A DNA stretch of 64,000 nt from Chromobacterium alticapitis. GTDB lineage: Bacteria > Pseudomonadota > Gammaproteobacteria > Burkholderiales > Chromobacteriaceae. The notes below the pieces were generated by a model, which made no database searches, was not told where the DNA came from, and was given only the letters and a program-made list of their open reading frames with translations. The first letter of the stretch is position 1; each line of letters begins with the position of its first letter. This document shows positions 8,522 to 23,180 of the stretch, piece after piece. The stretch is taken from assembly GCF_002924365.1 (NCBI RefSeq), contig NZ_PQWB01000029.1:46768-110767 (forward strand), read 5' to 3'. Made by a program: the position numbers and the translations under genes.

Positions 8522-10384
8522 TCAGCGCCACGCGCCGCCGCTAGGCCCCAGCCGCAGATCGACGTACAGCGGATCATGGTCGGACGAGCGGTAGGCGTCG
8601 GGCGCATAATAACGCTGCCGCTGAGCGGCGGACTTGAACTCGCCGCCGTACTCCAGCGCGGCCGGCTCGTCGGCGTTGATGTGCCATTCGCCGGCATCCG
8701 CCACCCATTTGCCAAGCGCGGCATCGGCCAAGGCATGGTCCAGATTGCCGGACTCCCCCTGATAGACGTAGGAATAAGCGTCCTTCCCGAAACGGGCCAG
8801 CAAATTGGACAGCCCCCCCTCCTCCAAGGCGCGAATCGGGTCTTCCTTGGCGTAGGCGTTCATGTCTCCCATCAGCAGCAGCCCTTCCTGGTCCGACGCG
8901 CCTCGCCGCTTCGCCCATTTCAGCAGGTCTAGCGCCGCCTGCAAGCGGGTCAGATTGCAATTACCCTGGCCATCCCCGCGGTCCGTGTCCACCACGCCAT
9001 TCGCCATGAGCTGATCACAACTGCTGCCCTTGGACTTCAGATGATTGACCACCAAGGTCAGTCTCTTGCCGTCCACGGCGAAGGTTTGCGCCAGACTGGG
9101 GCGGTTCTTGCCTGGGTCGCCCACCGTCAGCGCCTGCGCAGCGCCGTCGGGCTTGACTCGCGACGGGCGATACAGCATGCCGGTGGTGATGGCGTCGCTG
9201 CCTATTCTGGGCAAACCGGGATCGACAAGATGATATTGACGGTCTGCCGTCAGGCCGGCGTTCAGTGCCTCAAGCAGTTCCACGATGGCGGATCGCGGGC
9301 CGAAACCGTCGTTCTCCAGCTCCATCAGACCCAACACGTCGGCATCCAATTGGCGGATGGCGCCGACGACCTTGGCCTTCTGCCGCAGAAAGTCGCCATG
9401 GGTCTTGGCGCCGCGCTCGGTCGGGAATCCGCCGCCCTGTCCATCGCCATTGAAGAAGTTGAGCACGTTGAAGCTGGCCACCCGCAACAGGCCCGGCTGG
9501 CGAACAGGGGCCGCTGCGCGCCGATTCGCGGCGGAGACTCGCGGCGGATAGAGCGGCTGGATGCGGTAGGCGCCGTTGCTGAACGACACCACGCCGGTCA
9601 AGCCCTCTAAGCGATCTCCCACTCGCAGCGTATTGCCAGCCGACAATCCCCCCGGCCCCGGCAGCCAGTCGTCGGCGTTCTGCCAGGTTTTGCCGTCGTC
9701 CAACAACACGCGATCGCGCAGATTGCCCGCGCGCAGCGACTGCGCCTCTGCGCTGCCCGGCCGATAAAGCTGAGTCGGCGCCCATTGTCGCGCTTGACTG
9801 GACAAAGTCAGCTCGCCATAGCGGCCATAGTTGTAGCTGTCAGCCACATGCAAGGGCTGCTCGAACTTGACCGCCATGCCGGCCAGCGCCTCCAGCTGCG
9901 CCGCGCCGCCGCTCAAGGGCAAGCGCAGCGTGATCGGCGTCAGGTCGCCCCGAATGCCGCAGGCCTGCACATCGTCGGCGGAAGCTGGCTGCAACTGAGT
10001 TTCGCTGCGCGCATCGCCTTTGCGGCCGAACTCGAGCACCTTGCCGCGCACAGCGACCACATCGCCCGTCTTCAACGGCGGCAAAGCCAGCCTTCCGGTA
10101 TACACGTAGATGCCTTCAGCAGTGGCGGGATCGGCATCCTGATAGCGCGCCTCCTCCTGCATGAAGAAGCCCACGGGCCCTTCCTTGCCATACAGCAGCG
10201 CGCTGACCACACCTCGCGCGCTCACGGTCTGCTTGAGCGCAGGACTCTGAAAACCTGCGCCCTGTATCTGGTGAAGACGATGGCTGGACGCCTGGTCGCA
10301 GCCGGCCTTGGCAGGCAGGGCCGACAATGCCAGCGCGATGGCCAGCGCGCAGGAAAGGGGCCGAGACGGGAGGATCGCGTTCAT
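8522..10384 (-). CDS. secreted ExeM/NucH-type extracellular endonuclease
   Basis: A 620-residue exported nuclease. A signal peptide (residues 1-27, cleaved after LPAKA) is followed by an OB-fold domain of the YhcR type (about 50-120, GVVSALLYGKEGPVGFFMQE). The C-terminal endonuclease/exonuclease/phosphatase domain begins near 300 (LLRVASFNVLNFFNG) and carries VNHLKSKGSSCD, GDMNAYAKEDP and the terminal SSDHDPLYV catalytic motif. Related ExeM/ExeS enzymes degrade extracellular or biofilm DNA, and in some species use type II secretion. A full gsp operon lies 13 kb away, so this is a candidate substrate (inference). Paired cysteines suggest periplasmic disulfides. Confidence 0.9.
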   Translation of the reverse strand: MNAILPSRPLSCALAIALALSALPAKAGCDQASSHRLHQIQGAGFQSPALKQTVSARGVVSALLYGKEGPVGFFMQEEARYQDADPATAEGIYVYTGRLALPPLKTGDVVAVRGKVLEFGRKGDARSETQLQPASADDVQACGIRGDLTPITLRLPLSGGAAQLEALAGMAVKFEQPLHVADSYNYGRYGELTLSSQARQWAPTQLYRPGSAEAQSLRAGNLRDRVLLDDGKTWQNADDWLPGPGGLSAGNTLRVGDRLEGLTGVVSFSNGAYRIQPLYPPRVSAANRRAAAPVRQPGLLRVASFNVLNFFNGDGQGGGFPTERGAKTHGDFLRQKAKVVGAIRQLDADVLGLMELENDGFGPRSAIVELLEALNAGLTADRQYHLVDPGLPRIGSDAITTGMLYRPSRVKPDGAAQALTVGDPGKNRPSLAQTFAVDGKRLTLVVNHLKSKGSSCDQLMANGVVDTDRGDGQGNCNLTRLQAALDLLKWAKRRGASDQEGLLLMGDMNAYAKEDPIRALEEGGLSNLLARFGKDAYSYVYQGESGNLDHALADAALGKWVADAGEWHINADEPAALEYGGEFKSAAQRQRYYAPDAYRSSDHDPLYVDLRLGPSGGAWR

Positions 10385-10416
10385 TTTGCTTTGTCATCCT
10401 GAGCGTGGAAGCGGCC

Positions 10417-10444
10417 ATTCTATCCGCCAAAAAATGACAATCAA
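10417..10444 (-). promoter_or_regulatory. nuclease promoter with overlapping palindrome
   Basis: On the minus strand TTGATT (10444-10439) and TAGAAT (10422-10417) are spaced by 16 nt. The -35 element is half of a perfect 6+1+6 inverted repeat AATCAA-T-TTGATT (10439-10451), a possible operator. The surrounding 60 nt are strikingly AT-rich for this genome. Confidence 0.45.
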
Positions 10445-10477
10445 TTTGATTAACGCGAAATATGACATTGAATTTAC

Positions 10478-10506
10478 AAAAAAAATGCCAGGCCCAAGCC
10501 TGGCAT
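10478..10506 (-). terminator. intrinsic terminator of glmM
   Basis: The stem ATGCCAGGC/GCCTGGCAT with a CCAA loop is followed on the minus strand by eight T. It is placed 33 nt beyond the glmM stop. Confidence 0.9.
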
Positions 10507-10538
10507 TCTCGCTGCGCGCCTGCCGGCCGCGGCAGGCC

Positions 10539-11873
10539 TTAGGCGACCGCTTCGATCGCCTTGGCGATGGCGCCGGCCCAAGCGTCGGCCAAAGCCTTGT
10601 CATCGGCCTCCACCATCACCCGAACCACCGGTTCGGTGCCGGACGGGCGCAACACCACGCGGCCGCGGCCGTTCAGCGCAACCTCGGCCTCGGCCAGCGG
10701 TTGGGCGGCAGCGCCCTTCCAGTCGCAGCCGTTGTGACGGACATTGATCAGCGTTTGCGGGAAGGGCTGCCAGTCGGCGCAGATATCAGCCAGGCTCAAA
10801 CCCAGTTCCTGCACCGCGGCCAGCACCTGCAGGCTGGAAATGATGCCGTCGCCGGTGCTGTGCTTGTCCAGGCACAGGATGTGGCCGGAGGCTTCCCCGC
10901 CCACCTGCCAGCCATCGGCATGCAGCATTTCCAGCACGTAGCGGTCACCCACTTTGGCGCGGCCAAATGGCACGCCCTGCTTCTGCAAGGCTAGCTCCAT
11001 CGCCATATTGGTCATCACGGTGCCGACCACGCCGCCCTTCAGCGCGCCGCGCGCCGCGCGAGCCTTGGCGATCACATAGATCAGCTGGTCGCCGTCGTAG
11101 ACGCGGCCTGCCGCGTCCACCATGATCAGGCGGTCGCCGTCGCCGTCCAGCGCGATGCCGAAATCGGCCTGGTGCTCCAGCACGGCCATTTGCAACGTTT
11201 TCGGATAAGTCGCGCCGACTCGGTCATTGATGTTGTAGCCATTCGGCTCGCAACCGATTTCCACCAGCTCGGCGCCCAGCTCATGGAATACCTTGGGCGC
11301 GATGTGATAGGTGGCGCCGTTGGCGCAGTCCACCACCAGCCTCAAGCCCTTCAGGCTCATCTCGTTGGGGAAGGTGCTCTTGCAGAATTCGATGTAACGG
11401 TCTGCCGCGCCCTCGATCCGGCGTGCCCGACCCAGTTCCAGCGAAGGATTGGTCTCCATAGGCTGATCCAGCATCGCTTCGATTTCCAGCTCCAGCGCGT
11501 CGTCGAGTTTCTTGCCGCCTTCGGCGAAGAACTTGATGCCGTTATCGTGGAAAGGATTATGCGAGGCCGAAATCACCACGCCGGCCTCCAGTCGCAACGC
11601 GCGCGTCAAGTAAGCGATGCCGGGCGTCGGCAAGGGGCCGGTCAGCAGCACATTGACGCCGGCAGCAGTGAAGCCAGCCTGCAAGGCCGCTTCCAGCATA
11701 TAGCCGGAGATACGAGTGTCCTTGCCGATCAACACAGTCGGACGATGAGCTTTGTCATGATTGACCAGAACTCGCCCTGCCGCATAGCCGAGCTTCATCA
11801 CGAATTCGGGAGTGATCGGAAATTGGCCGACCTCTCCGCGCACGCCATCGGTGCCAAAATATTTGCGACTCAT
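10539..11873 (-). CDS. glmM: phosphoglucosamine mutase
   Basis: A 444-residue alpha-D-phosphohexomutase that converts glucosamine-6-phosphate to glucosamine-1-phosphate for UDP-GlcNAc synthesis. The N-terminal [13 protein letters not shown] signature, the active-site serine motif [11 protein letters not shown] near residue 104, the metal loop [11 protein letters not shown] near 240, GEASGH and the phosphate-binding [14 protein letters not shown] near the C-terminus are all present. It is the last gene of a minus-strand series after folP (103 nt gap), as is common in proteobacteria, and is followed by a strong terminator. Confidence 0.97.
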   Translation of the reverse strand: MSRKYFGTDGVRGEVGQFPITPEFVMKLGYAAGRVLVNHDKAHRPTVLIGKDTRISGYMLEAALQAGFTAAGVNVLLTGPLPTPGIAYLTRALRLEAGVVISASHNPFHDNGIKFFAEGGKKLDDALELEIEAMLDQPMETNPSLELGRARRIEGAADRYIEFCKSTFPNEMSLKGLRLVVDCANGATYHIAPKVFHELGAELVEIGCEPNGYNINDRVGATYPKTLQMAVLEHQADFGIALDGDGDRLIMVDAAGRVYDGDQLIYVIAKARAARGALKGGVVGTVMTNMAMELALQKQGVPFGRAKVGDRYVLEMLHADGWQVGGEASGHILCLDKHSTGDGIISSLQVLAAVQELGLSLADICADWQPFPQTLINVRHNGCDWKGAAAQPLAEAEVALNGRGRVVLRPSGTEPVVRVMVEADDKALADAWAGAIAKAIEAVA

Positions 11874-11976
11874 TCAATTTTCTCTTTGTTCGGTTAAGAC
11901 CGCGCCTGAATAAAGGCCGGTTGACCAATGCAGCTGGTATTTTGCCATTTCCCCTACGTGGAAAACCAGCTTTCCA

Positions 11977-12813
11977 TCAAGATTCCTGCAATGCCTGCCA
12001 CAGTTGCAGCGCTTGCCGCGTCACCTTGACGTCATGCACGCGAATCACCGCCGCGCCGCGCCGCGCCGACTCCAGCGCCGCCGCGACGCTGGCTCCCATC
12101 CGCTCCGCCGGCACCGGCTCGCCTGTGATCGCACCCAGCATGGATTTGCGCGACAAGCCGACCAACAGCGGCGCGCCGGCGGCGCGTTCGATTTCATCCA
12201 GTCTTTTGAGCAGGGCCAGGTTATGCTCCAGCGTCTTGCCGAAACCGAAGCCGGGATCCACCAGCAGCCGCTGGCGCGGCATGCCCGCGGCCAGACATAG
12301 CTGGACGCGGACTTTAAGATAATCGCCCACCTCGTCCACCACGTCCCGATAAGTCGGCTTATGTTGCATGGTGTCCGGATTGCCCTGCTTGTGCATCAGG
12401 CAGACTGCCGCGCGGCTTTGCGCGATCAGCGGCAAAGCGCCTTCATCCTCCAGCGCCGACACATCATTGATCAAATCCGCCGCATCCAGGGCCAGCGCCT
12501 CGCGCATCACTTCGGCGCGACGCGTATCCAGCGACAGCGGCGCGCCGATGTCTCGCAGCTTTTCCAGCACCGGCAGCACGCGCGCCATCTCCTCGTCCGG
12601 GCTGACATAGGGCGCGCCGGGACGAGTAGACTCGCCGCCTATGTCCAGGATGTCAGCCCCTTCCGCCAGCATGGCTTCGGCACGCAGCAGCGCGTCGTCT
12701 ATGCGATTGAAGCGGCCGCCATCGGAGAAGGAGTCCGGCGTGACATTGAGGATGCCCATCACCAACGGGCGGGAAAGATCGAGCGTGAAACGCCCGCACA
12801 GCAAGGTTTTCAT
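11977..12813 (-). CDS. folP: dihydropteroate synthase
   Basis: A 278-residue TIM-barrel enzyme that joins p-aminobenzoate to dihydropterin pyrophosphate in folate synthesis; the family is the target of sulfonamides. Visible motifs are MGILNVTPDSFSDGG near residues 19-33, DIGGESTRPGA near 57-67, the DLINDVSALED segment, DPGFGFGKT near 186 and GLSRKSMLG near 218. No sulfonamide-resistance insertion is evident. It begins 6 nt after a DJ-1/PfpI-family gene and precedes glmM on the same strand. Confidence 0.97.
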   Translation of the reverse strand: MKTLLCGRFTLDLSRPLVMGILNVTPDSFSDGGRFNRIDDALLRAEAMLAEGADILDIGGESTRPGAPYVSPDEEMARVLPVLEKLRDIGAPLSLDTRRAEVMREALALDAADLINDVSALEDEGALPLIAQSRAAVCLMHKQGNPDTMQHKPTYRDVVDEVGDYLKVRVQLCLAAGMPRQRLLVDPGFGFGKTLEHNLALLKRLDEIERAAGAPLLVGLSRKSMLGAITGEPVPAERMGASVAAALESARRGAAVIRVHDVKVTRQALQLWQALQES

Positions 12814-12818
12814 GATTG

Positions 12819-13424
12819 TTATGCTCCCAGGCCCAAACGCGGGCCATGCCTGCGGTGAAACGCGTCCCGCGCCGCCGCATCCATGAGATTCAGCGCCGAC
12901 ATGACCGTGGCGGCGAATTCGACATAGGCCCAGGGCATGGCGGTGACGATGCGGCCATCGATGACCACATCGCAGCGGAAATACTCCATGCCCCGCCAGT
13001 ACGGCACAGTCAAAGCCACTGCAGCGGGAGAGGCGTCGTCAACCGTGTAATTATGCGTGCCGCGCCGGCCTTTGAGCAGCCCTGCCGCCGCCAACACCAG
13101 ATTGCCGGCGCAAATGCCCGCGACAACGGCCCCCTGCCCCGCCGCGGCTCGTAAACCTGCATTGGCCAAACCATCAGGAACAATGGAGCCGGGATCCCCG
13201 CCCGGCACCAGCACGGCAGCCCAAGCTCCCCGTTCCAGCGCCGAGTCATCGCCATCCGCCGCCAGCACGGCGCCATTGGAAGCGCTGTGCGCCTCGCCGT
13301 CCGGCGTCAAATAGCGCAGCGGCGCATGTCCGGCCAGCTCCTCGGCCAGCAAGGCGATCTCGAAAAAAATGCACCCTGGATACAGCAACACGGCGATGGG
13401 CTTGCTGATTTGGGATGATGGCAT
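12819..13424 (-). CDS. DJ-1/PfpI superfamily protein
   Basis: A 201-residue class-I glutamine-amidotransferase-like protein. The nucleophile-elbow cysteine lies in AGICAGNLVLA near residue 104, followed by a possible His in GTHNYTVDD near 123. An early acidic residue (FFEIALLAEEL) corresponds to the Glu that tunes the cysteine in DJ-1 proteins. Members include protein/nucleotide deglycases, chaperones and transcription-factor sensor domains; this one has no DNA-binding domain. It sits between ftsH and folP, which are often adjacent, and is probably translated with folP. The exact function is not predictable. Confidence 0.8.
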   Translation of the reverse strand: MPSSQISKPIAVLLYPGCIFFEIALLAEELAGHAPLRYLTPDGEAHSASNGAVLAADGDDSALERGAWAAVLVPGGDPGSIVPDGLANAGLRAAAGQGAVVAGICAGNLVLAAAGLLKGRRGTHNYTVDDASPAAVALTVPYWRGMEYFRCDVVIDGRIVTAMPWAYVEFAATVMSALNLMDAAARDAFHRRHGPRLGLGA

Positions 13425-13452
13425 GGCAGGATGAGAAGACTAGACGTGAAAA

Positions 13453-13480
13453 CCGGGCAAGCCCGCGAAGGCTTGCCCGG
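13453..13480 (-). terminator. intrinsic terminator of ftsH
   Basis: A perfect 11-bp stem CCGGGCAAGCC/GGCTTGCCCGG with a 6-nt loop is followed on the minus strand by TTTTCA. It separates ftsH from the downstream DJ-1 gene. Confidence 0.75.
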
Positions 13481-13498
13481 CTAGGGATGACATGGAAA

Positions 13499-15418
<1,920 letters not shown>

Positions 15419-15501
15419 GAGTAGCGGACTCCTCTGTGCCCTGACTTTTTGGTTGCTTATACGTTAAATGACTACGATTGTACGCTCCGCGCCGTTTCGT
15501 G

Positions 15502-16119
15502 TCAGCGCCGACCCTTGCCCAGCAGGTAGATTTCGCTGGAGCGGTCGCGCGACGCCTTCGGCTTGCGGGTGACCACCTCGGAGAACAGCTCGCGCATGGC
15601 CTTGAGGTAATCCTGAAAATCGCTGCCCTGGAACACTTTGACGAGAAAATGGCCGCCGGGTTTCAAATGATCGCGCGCAAAGTCCAAAGCCAGCTCGCAC
15701 AACAGGAAACTCCTGGCCTGATCGATGGCGCTCATGCCTGAGATATTGGGCGCCATGTCGGAAATTACAAGATCAAGCTCGCGTCCGCCCAATAATTGCT
15801 CGAACTCGCGCAAAACCGACTCTTCGCGGAAGTCGCCCTGGATGAAGTCCACGCCTGGCACCGGATCCATCGGCAGGATGTCCAGCGCGAACACCTTGCC
15901 CGAATCGCCGACGATGCGCGCGGCCACCTGCGACCAGCTGCCCGGAGTGGAACCCAGATCCGCCAGCACGGTGCCGGGCCGGATCAGCTTGTCCTTGTCG
16001 TTGATCTCCAAGAGCTTGTAGGCGGCGCGGGCGCGGTAGCCGTCCTTCTGCGCCATGTGCACATATTGATCGTTGACGTGTTCCTGCAGCCAGCTGTTGC
16101 TGCTCTTGCTTCTTGCCAT
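15502..16119 (-). CDS. rlmE: 23S rRNA (uridine-2'-O-)-methyltransferase RlmE
   Basis: A 205-residue FtsJ/RrmJ methyltransferase that modifies U2552 of 23S rRNA. The SAM-binding loop [15 protein letters not shown] is near residues 55-69. The Lys-Asp-Lys-Glu catalytic set is placed as in the family (K of AAYKLLEI, D of [11 protein letters not shown] of FLVKVFQG, E of SSEIYLLG). The start at 16119 ([10 protein letters not shown]) gives the usual length; a longer in-frame start upstream would overlap the yhbY promoter region. It is divergent from yhbY and upstream of ftsH, the conserved rlmE-ftsH order. Confidence 0.96.
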   Translation of the reverse strand: MARSKSSNSWLQEHVNDQYVHMAQKDGYRARAAYKLLEINDKDKLIRPGTVLADLGSTPGSWSQVAARIVGDSGKVFALDILPMDPVPGVDFIQGDFREESVLREFEQLLGGRELDLVISDMAPNISGMSAIDQARSFLLCELALDFARDHLKPGGHFLVKVFQGSDFQDYLKAMRELFSEVVTRKPKASRDRSSEIYLLGKGRR

Positions 16120-16271
16120 CTCGGCGCCTTCTGTCGTTTCAATGCTCAGGATAGCCGATGCCCCGTCTCTCACGACGCTATCCTGTTGTTTTTCGGTTAA
16201 TTCGGGACCAAATTTGGGGGGCAGGGGCAAATTCTAGTAGAATCGCGTTTTGCTTTGAATTCCGTATTTCC

Positions 16272-16592
16272 ATGAAAATTGAACTCAAGCCGTTTCAGCG
16301 CAAGTACCTGCAAGGTCTGGCGCACGGCATCGACCCGGTGGTGATGGTAGGCAACAACGGCCTGACCGAGGCCGTGGTGCGTGAAATCGCCATCAATCTG
16401 GACGCCCACGAACTGATCAAGGTTCGCGTGCTCGGCGACGACAGGGACGCCCGCGTGGCCATGTTCGAACAAATCTGCGACGAACTGGGCTGCGCCCCGG
16501 TGCAGCACATCGGCAAGCTGCTGGTGCTGTGGCGTCCCAGCGACAAGGCTCGCATCGCCCTGCCGAAGAACAAGCAAGCCCTCAAAGGCTGA
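16272..16592 (+). CDS. yhbY: ribosome assembly RNA-binding protein YhbY (CRM domain)
   Basis: A 106-residue protein made of a single CRS1/YhbY (CRM) domain that binds pre-50S particles. The family fingerprint is LRxxAHxIDPVV-like (residues 16-24, LAHGIDPVVMVGNNGLT) followed by ELIKVRVLGDDRDAR. Length equals other bacterial YhbY proteins. The start at 16272 begins MKIELKPFQRKYL. It is divergent from rlmE. Downstream lies a three-unit REP-like array whose first copy ends in an intrinsic terminator. Confidence 0.95.
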   Translation: MKIELKPFQRKYLQGLAHGIDPVVMVGNNGLTEAVVREIAINLDAHELIKVRVLGDDRDARVAMFEQICDELGCAPVQHIGKLLVLWRPSDKARIALPKNKQALKG

Positions 16593-16627
16593 GTCGCGCC
16601 GGGCAAGCGCCCGCAGACAAGGCAATG

Positions 16628-16691
16628 GCGGATCGCCCCTGCGGGGCATCCGCCCTACGAAAACGGTGGCCTAGCCACCGTTTTTCATGCC
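16628..16691 (+). repeat. REP-like element, copy A
   Basis: A 64-nt unit: a hairpin GCGGATCGCCCC/GGGGCATCCGC, the sequence CCTACG, then a second hairpin AAAACGGTGGC-CTA-GCCACCGTTTT with a T run. Copy C, 146 nt downstream, is nearly identical and in the same orientation. Confidence 0.8.
16660..16685. terminator. intrinsic terminator inside REP-like copy A
   Basis: An 11-bp stem with a CTA loop, A run before and T run after, so it can act in both directions. It lies 68 nt after yhbY. Confidence 0.85.
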
Positions 16692-16703
16692 CATCGCTCA
16701 ACG

Positions 16704-16740
16704 CGTAGGGTGGAAGCCCGGCCCAGCCGGGCGTTCCGCC
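16704..16740 (-). repeat. REP-like element, copy B (inverted, diverged)
   Basis: Read on the minus strand this unit runs GGCGGAACGCCC, a GC-rich loop, GGGCTTCCACCCTACG. That is the same plan as copies A and C (GGCGGATCGCCC, loop, GGGCATCCGCCCTACG), in opposite orientation and without the second hairpin. Confidence 0.65.
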
Positions 16741-16773
16741 ATCCGTCTCGTCAATCGTTCGAACCACACGCCG

Positions 16774-16836
16774 GCGGATCGCCCCATGAGGCATCCGCCC
16801 TACGAAAACGGTGGCCTAGCCACCGTTTTTCATGCC
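16774..16836 (+). repeat. REP-like element, copy C
   Basis: A 63-nt near-identical direct copy of the unit at 16628-16691. It differs only in the loop of the first hairpin (ATGA in place of TGC plus two bases). Confidence 0.8.
16805..16830. terminator. intrinsic terminator inside REP-like copy C
   Basis: The same AAAACGGTGGC-CTA-GCCACCGTTTT hairpin as in copy A, 10 nt from the end of the convergent DUF4149 gene. On the minus strand its T run serves that gene. Confidence 0.85.
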
Positions 16837-16840
16837 AAGT

Positions 16841-17269
16841 TTATTCGCCGCGCCAGATATAGGCCAGGCCCAGCAGGCTCTGCGCCAGGTAGATCAGGCT
16901 GGAAATGGCGTGCCAGGTGGCGAAGCCGCCGCCGAACAAGCCTTCGGCCGCGTGGTTCATCTGCTGCTTCAAGGTGACGATGATGGGCGCCACGCCGAAC
17001 TGATTGATCAGTGTGCACACCAGCATGCCGACGATGAGCCAGAACGCGCCCATCTTGAGCCCGGACACCCCGTTGCGCCACACCATGTCCACCAGCAGGA
17101 AGGCGCCGCACACCAGGCCCACCCAGGCAATGACGGCGAACAGGCGTCCCGCCACCATGCCGGCGGTGGCCGCATCCAGCGTCTTGAACAGCACCGGCGC
17201 CACGATCACGCCTATCACCCACAAACCGCCAATCCAGAAGGTCTTGGCCAATGCGCGCAAACCGTCCAT
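16841..17269 (-). CDS. DUF4149 four-span membrane protein
   Basis: A 142-residue inner-membrane protein with about four hydrophobic spans. The first (residues 10-27) contains FWIGGLWVIGVIVAPVLF, followed by ATAGMVAGRLF, the pattern of the DUF4149 family. That family is often found between yhbY/rlmE and greA in betaproteobacteria, as here. Function is unknown; some relatives look like the CopD/copper-resistance membrane fold. GGGAG with 6-nt spacing supports the ATG at 17269 over one five codons upstream. It follows greA by about 70 nt on the same strand. Confidence 0.8.
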   Translation of the reverse strand: MDGLRALAKTFWIGGLWVIGVIVAPVLFKTLDAATAGMVAGRLFAVIAWVGLVCGAFLLVDMVWRNGVSGLKMGAFWLIVGMLVCTLINQFGVAPIIVTLKQQMNHAAEGLFGGGFATWHAISSLIYLAQSLLGLAYIWRGE

Positions 17270-17341
17270 TTCGTCTCCCGGCAACAGGCGCCGCTGATGA
17301 AAAACGCGCGATGGGCATCATCGCGCGCGGTCAGGAATCGT

Positions 17342-17818
17342 TCAGATGTATTTGACGTCGAGCACTTCGTACTCGCGGATGCCGCCCGGCGCCACCACTT
17401 CGGCCACGTCGCCGGCTTCCTTGCCGATCAGCGCGCGCGAGATCGGCGAGTTCACCGATACCTTGCTGACCTTGATATCGGCCTCGTCGTCGCCGACGAT
17501 CTGGTAGGTGACGCTCTCTTCGGTCTCCAGATCCATCAGATCCACGGTCGCGCCGAACACCACGCGGCCGTCGGCGTCCAGCTCGGCCGGATTGATGATC
17601 ACGGCATTGGACAGCTTGCCTTCCAGCTCGGCGATGCGGCCTTCCACGAAAGCCTGGCGTTCCTTGGCCGCGTCATACTCGGCATTTTCCGACAGGTCGC
17701 CATGCGAGCGAGCCTCGGCGATCGCCTCGATCACCGACGGACGCTCCACGCTCTTCAGGCGTTGCAGTTCTTCCTTCAGAAACTCGGCGCCGCGTACAGT
17801 CAACGGGACTTTGATCAT
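17342..17818 (-). CDS. greA: transcription elongation factor GreA
   Basis: A 158-residue factor that enters the RNA polymerase secondary channel and stimulates cleavage of backtracked transcripts. The N-terminal coiled coil (about residues 10-75) bears the acidic tip [16 protein letters not shown] near 40-55. The C-terminal FKBP-like domain ends [16 protein letters not shown]. The ATG at 17818 was chosen because GGAG with 9-nt spacing fits it and the length equals GreA of relatives; an ATG five codons upstream overlaps that site. It lies downstream of carB but after a strong terminator. Confidence 0.96.
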   Translation of the reverse strand: MIKVPLTVRGAEFLKEELQRLKSVERPSVIEAIAEARSHGDLSENAEYDAAKERQAFVEGRIAELEGKLSNAVIINPAELDADGRVVFGATVDLMDLETEESVTYQIVGDDEADIKVSKVSVNSPISRALIGKEAGDVAEVVAPGGIREYEVLDVKYI

Positions 17819-17853
17819 TACAGTATTCTCCACAGGCGGTTGTCCGCCTTCAT

Positions 17854-17887
17854 CAAAAACACAAGCCGCCGTACGAGACGGCGGCTT
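17854..17887 (-). terminator. intrinsic terminator of carB
   Basis: A perfect 10-bp stem AAGCCGCCGT/ACGGCGGCTT with an ACGAG loop is followed on the minus strand by GTGTTTTTG. It separates carB from greA. Confidence 0.85.
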
Positions 17888-17960
17888 GGGTAAGCGGGTA
17901 TGAGCGGAATTGTAACGGCAAATCGCCTCCGCATCAAAGCCTACCGGCGTTTACTCCCCC

Positions 17961-21170
<3,210 letters not shown>

Positions 21171-21244
21171 GGCTTCTACTCTTTGATGACTTGTATTCTC
21201 GGGCCGCGCCCCCTCCCCGGCGGCGCGGCGTATTCAATATGACC

Positions 21245-21895
21245 TTACAGGCTGGCTACCGCCAGCTTGGCGCCGAATCCGACGAAGATCGCGCCCACCG
21301 AACCGCCCAGCGCCGCCGTCAGCTTGCGCCGGCGGCGGAAGGCCGCGGCCAGCTTGTCGCCCAGCAGGATCAGCATGGACAGGTTGGCGATGCTGCAGCA
21401 CTGCACGATGGCGCCCAGCGCGGCGAAAGTGAGCGCCGGATGCGGGTAGGCCGGATCGACGAACTGCACGAAGAAGGACACGAAGAACAAAATGGCCTTC
21501 GGGTTCATCAGACTGATCAGCAACGCCTTGCGGTACGGGTGGCCGCCAGACAGCGGCGACGCCTTGGCCGGAGAAGCCTCGCCGCGGCGCGCGCGGCGCC
21601 AGGCCAGGATGCCGGACTTCAACATATTGATGCCCAGCCAGGCCAGGTAGCCGCCGCCGATGTACTTGACCACCGCGAACAGCGACGGATTGGCCTGCAG
21701 CAGGCCGGCTGCGCCAGTGGCCGCCAACGTCATCAGGATGAAGTCGCCGCTGACCACGCCGCCCGCGGCGGCGAAGCCTGCGCGCTTGCCGCGCTGCGCC
21801 GCCACGGACAGCACGTACATGGCGTTCGGTCCCGGCAGCAGGATCACGATCAAGGTGCCGATCAGATAGGTGCTAAGGTCGGTAATGCCCAACAT
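21245..21895 (-). CDS. LysE/RhtB family amino-acid exporter (LeuE-like)
   Basis: A 216-residue inner-membrane protein of the LysE/RhtB efflux family with about six hydrophobic segments. The family start is present: LPGPNAMYVL near residues 20-29, then a conserved Gly-rich GGVVSGDFI stretch and LLISLMNPKAILFFVSFF near 125-142. LeuE and RhtB export leucine, homoserine and similar amino acids; ArgO exports arginine. The substrate cannot be read from sequence. It starts 15 nt after carA and is followed by carB 74 nt later, so it is probably co-transcribed with both. Confidence 0.85.
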   Translation of the reverse strand: MLGITDLSTYLIGTLIVILLPGPNAMYVLSVAAQRGKRAGFAAAGGVVSGDFILMTLAATGAAGLLQANPSLFAVVKYIGGGYLAWLGINMLKSGILAWRRARRGEASPAKASPLSGGHPYRKALLISLMNPKAILFFVSFFVQFVDPAYPHPALTFAALGAIVQCCSIANLSMLILLGDKLAAAFRRRRKLTAALGGSVGAIFVGFGAKLAVASL

Positions 21896-21910
21896 GATGC
21901 TATCCCGTCC

Positions 21911-23038
<1,128 letters not shown>

Positions 23039-23075
23039 TGGCTGGCTCCTGTTGCTTTGCCTCGGCGCTTACACA

Positions 23076-23166
23076 AAAACCGGCAGCGCCGGTTTTGTTT
23101 TACACCAAGGGATTTTCAAATTTCTTATGTGAATAACGGGACACGGCGCCTCGCGCCTGTCCCGTT
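23076..23166 (-). promoter_or_regulatory. putative carA leader attenuator
   Basis: The leader transcript would first form a hairpin at 23135-23166 (AACGGGACA plus GGCGC paired with GCGCC plus TGTCCCGTT). It would then form a terminator-like hairpin at 23076-23096 (AAAACCGGC-GCT-GCCGGTTTT) followed by TTTTTGTGT, 38 nt before carA. Between them a 14-codon frame (GTG at 23144 to TAA at 23100-23102) ends 3 nt before the terminator stem. The arrangement suggests attenuation, perhaps by pyrimidines; no other gene needs a terminator here. Confidence 0.45.
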
Positions 23167-23180
23167 GGTTAAACCTTTCT

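Noticed and set aside
16628..16836. CRISPR array
   Set aside because: Only two direct copies plus one inverted copy, each unit internally palindromic and ending in a terminator; no spacer-like regularity.
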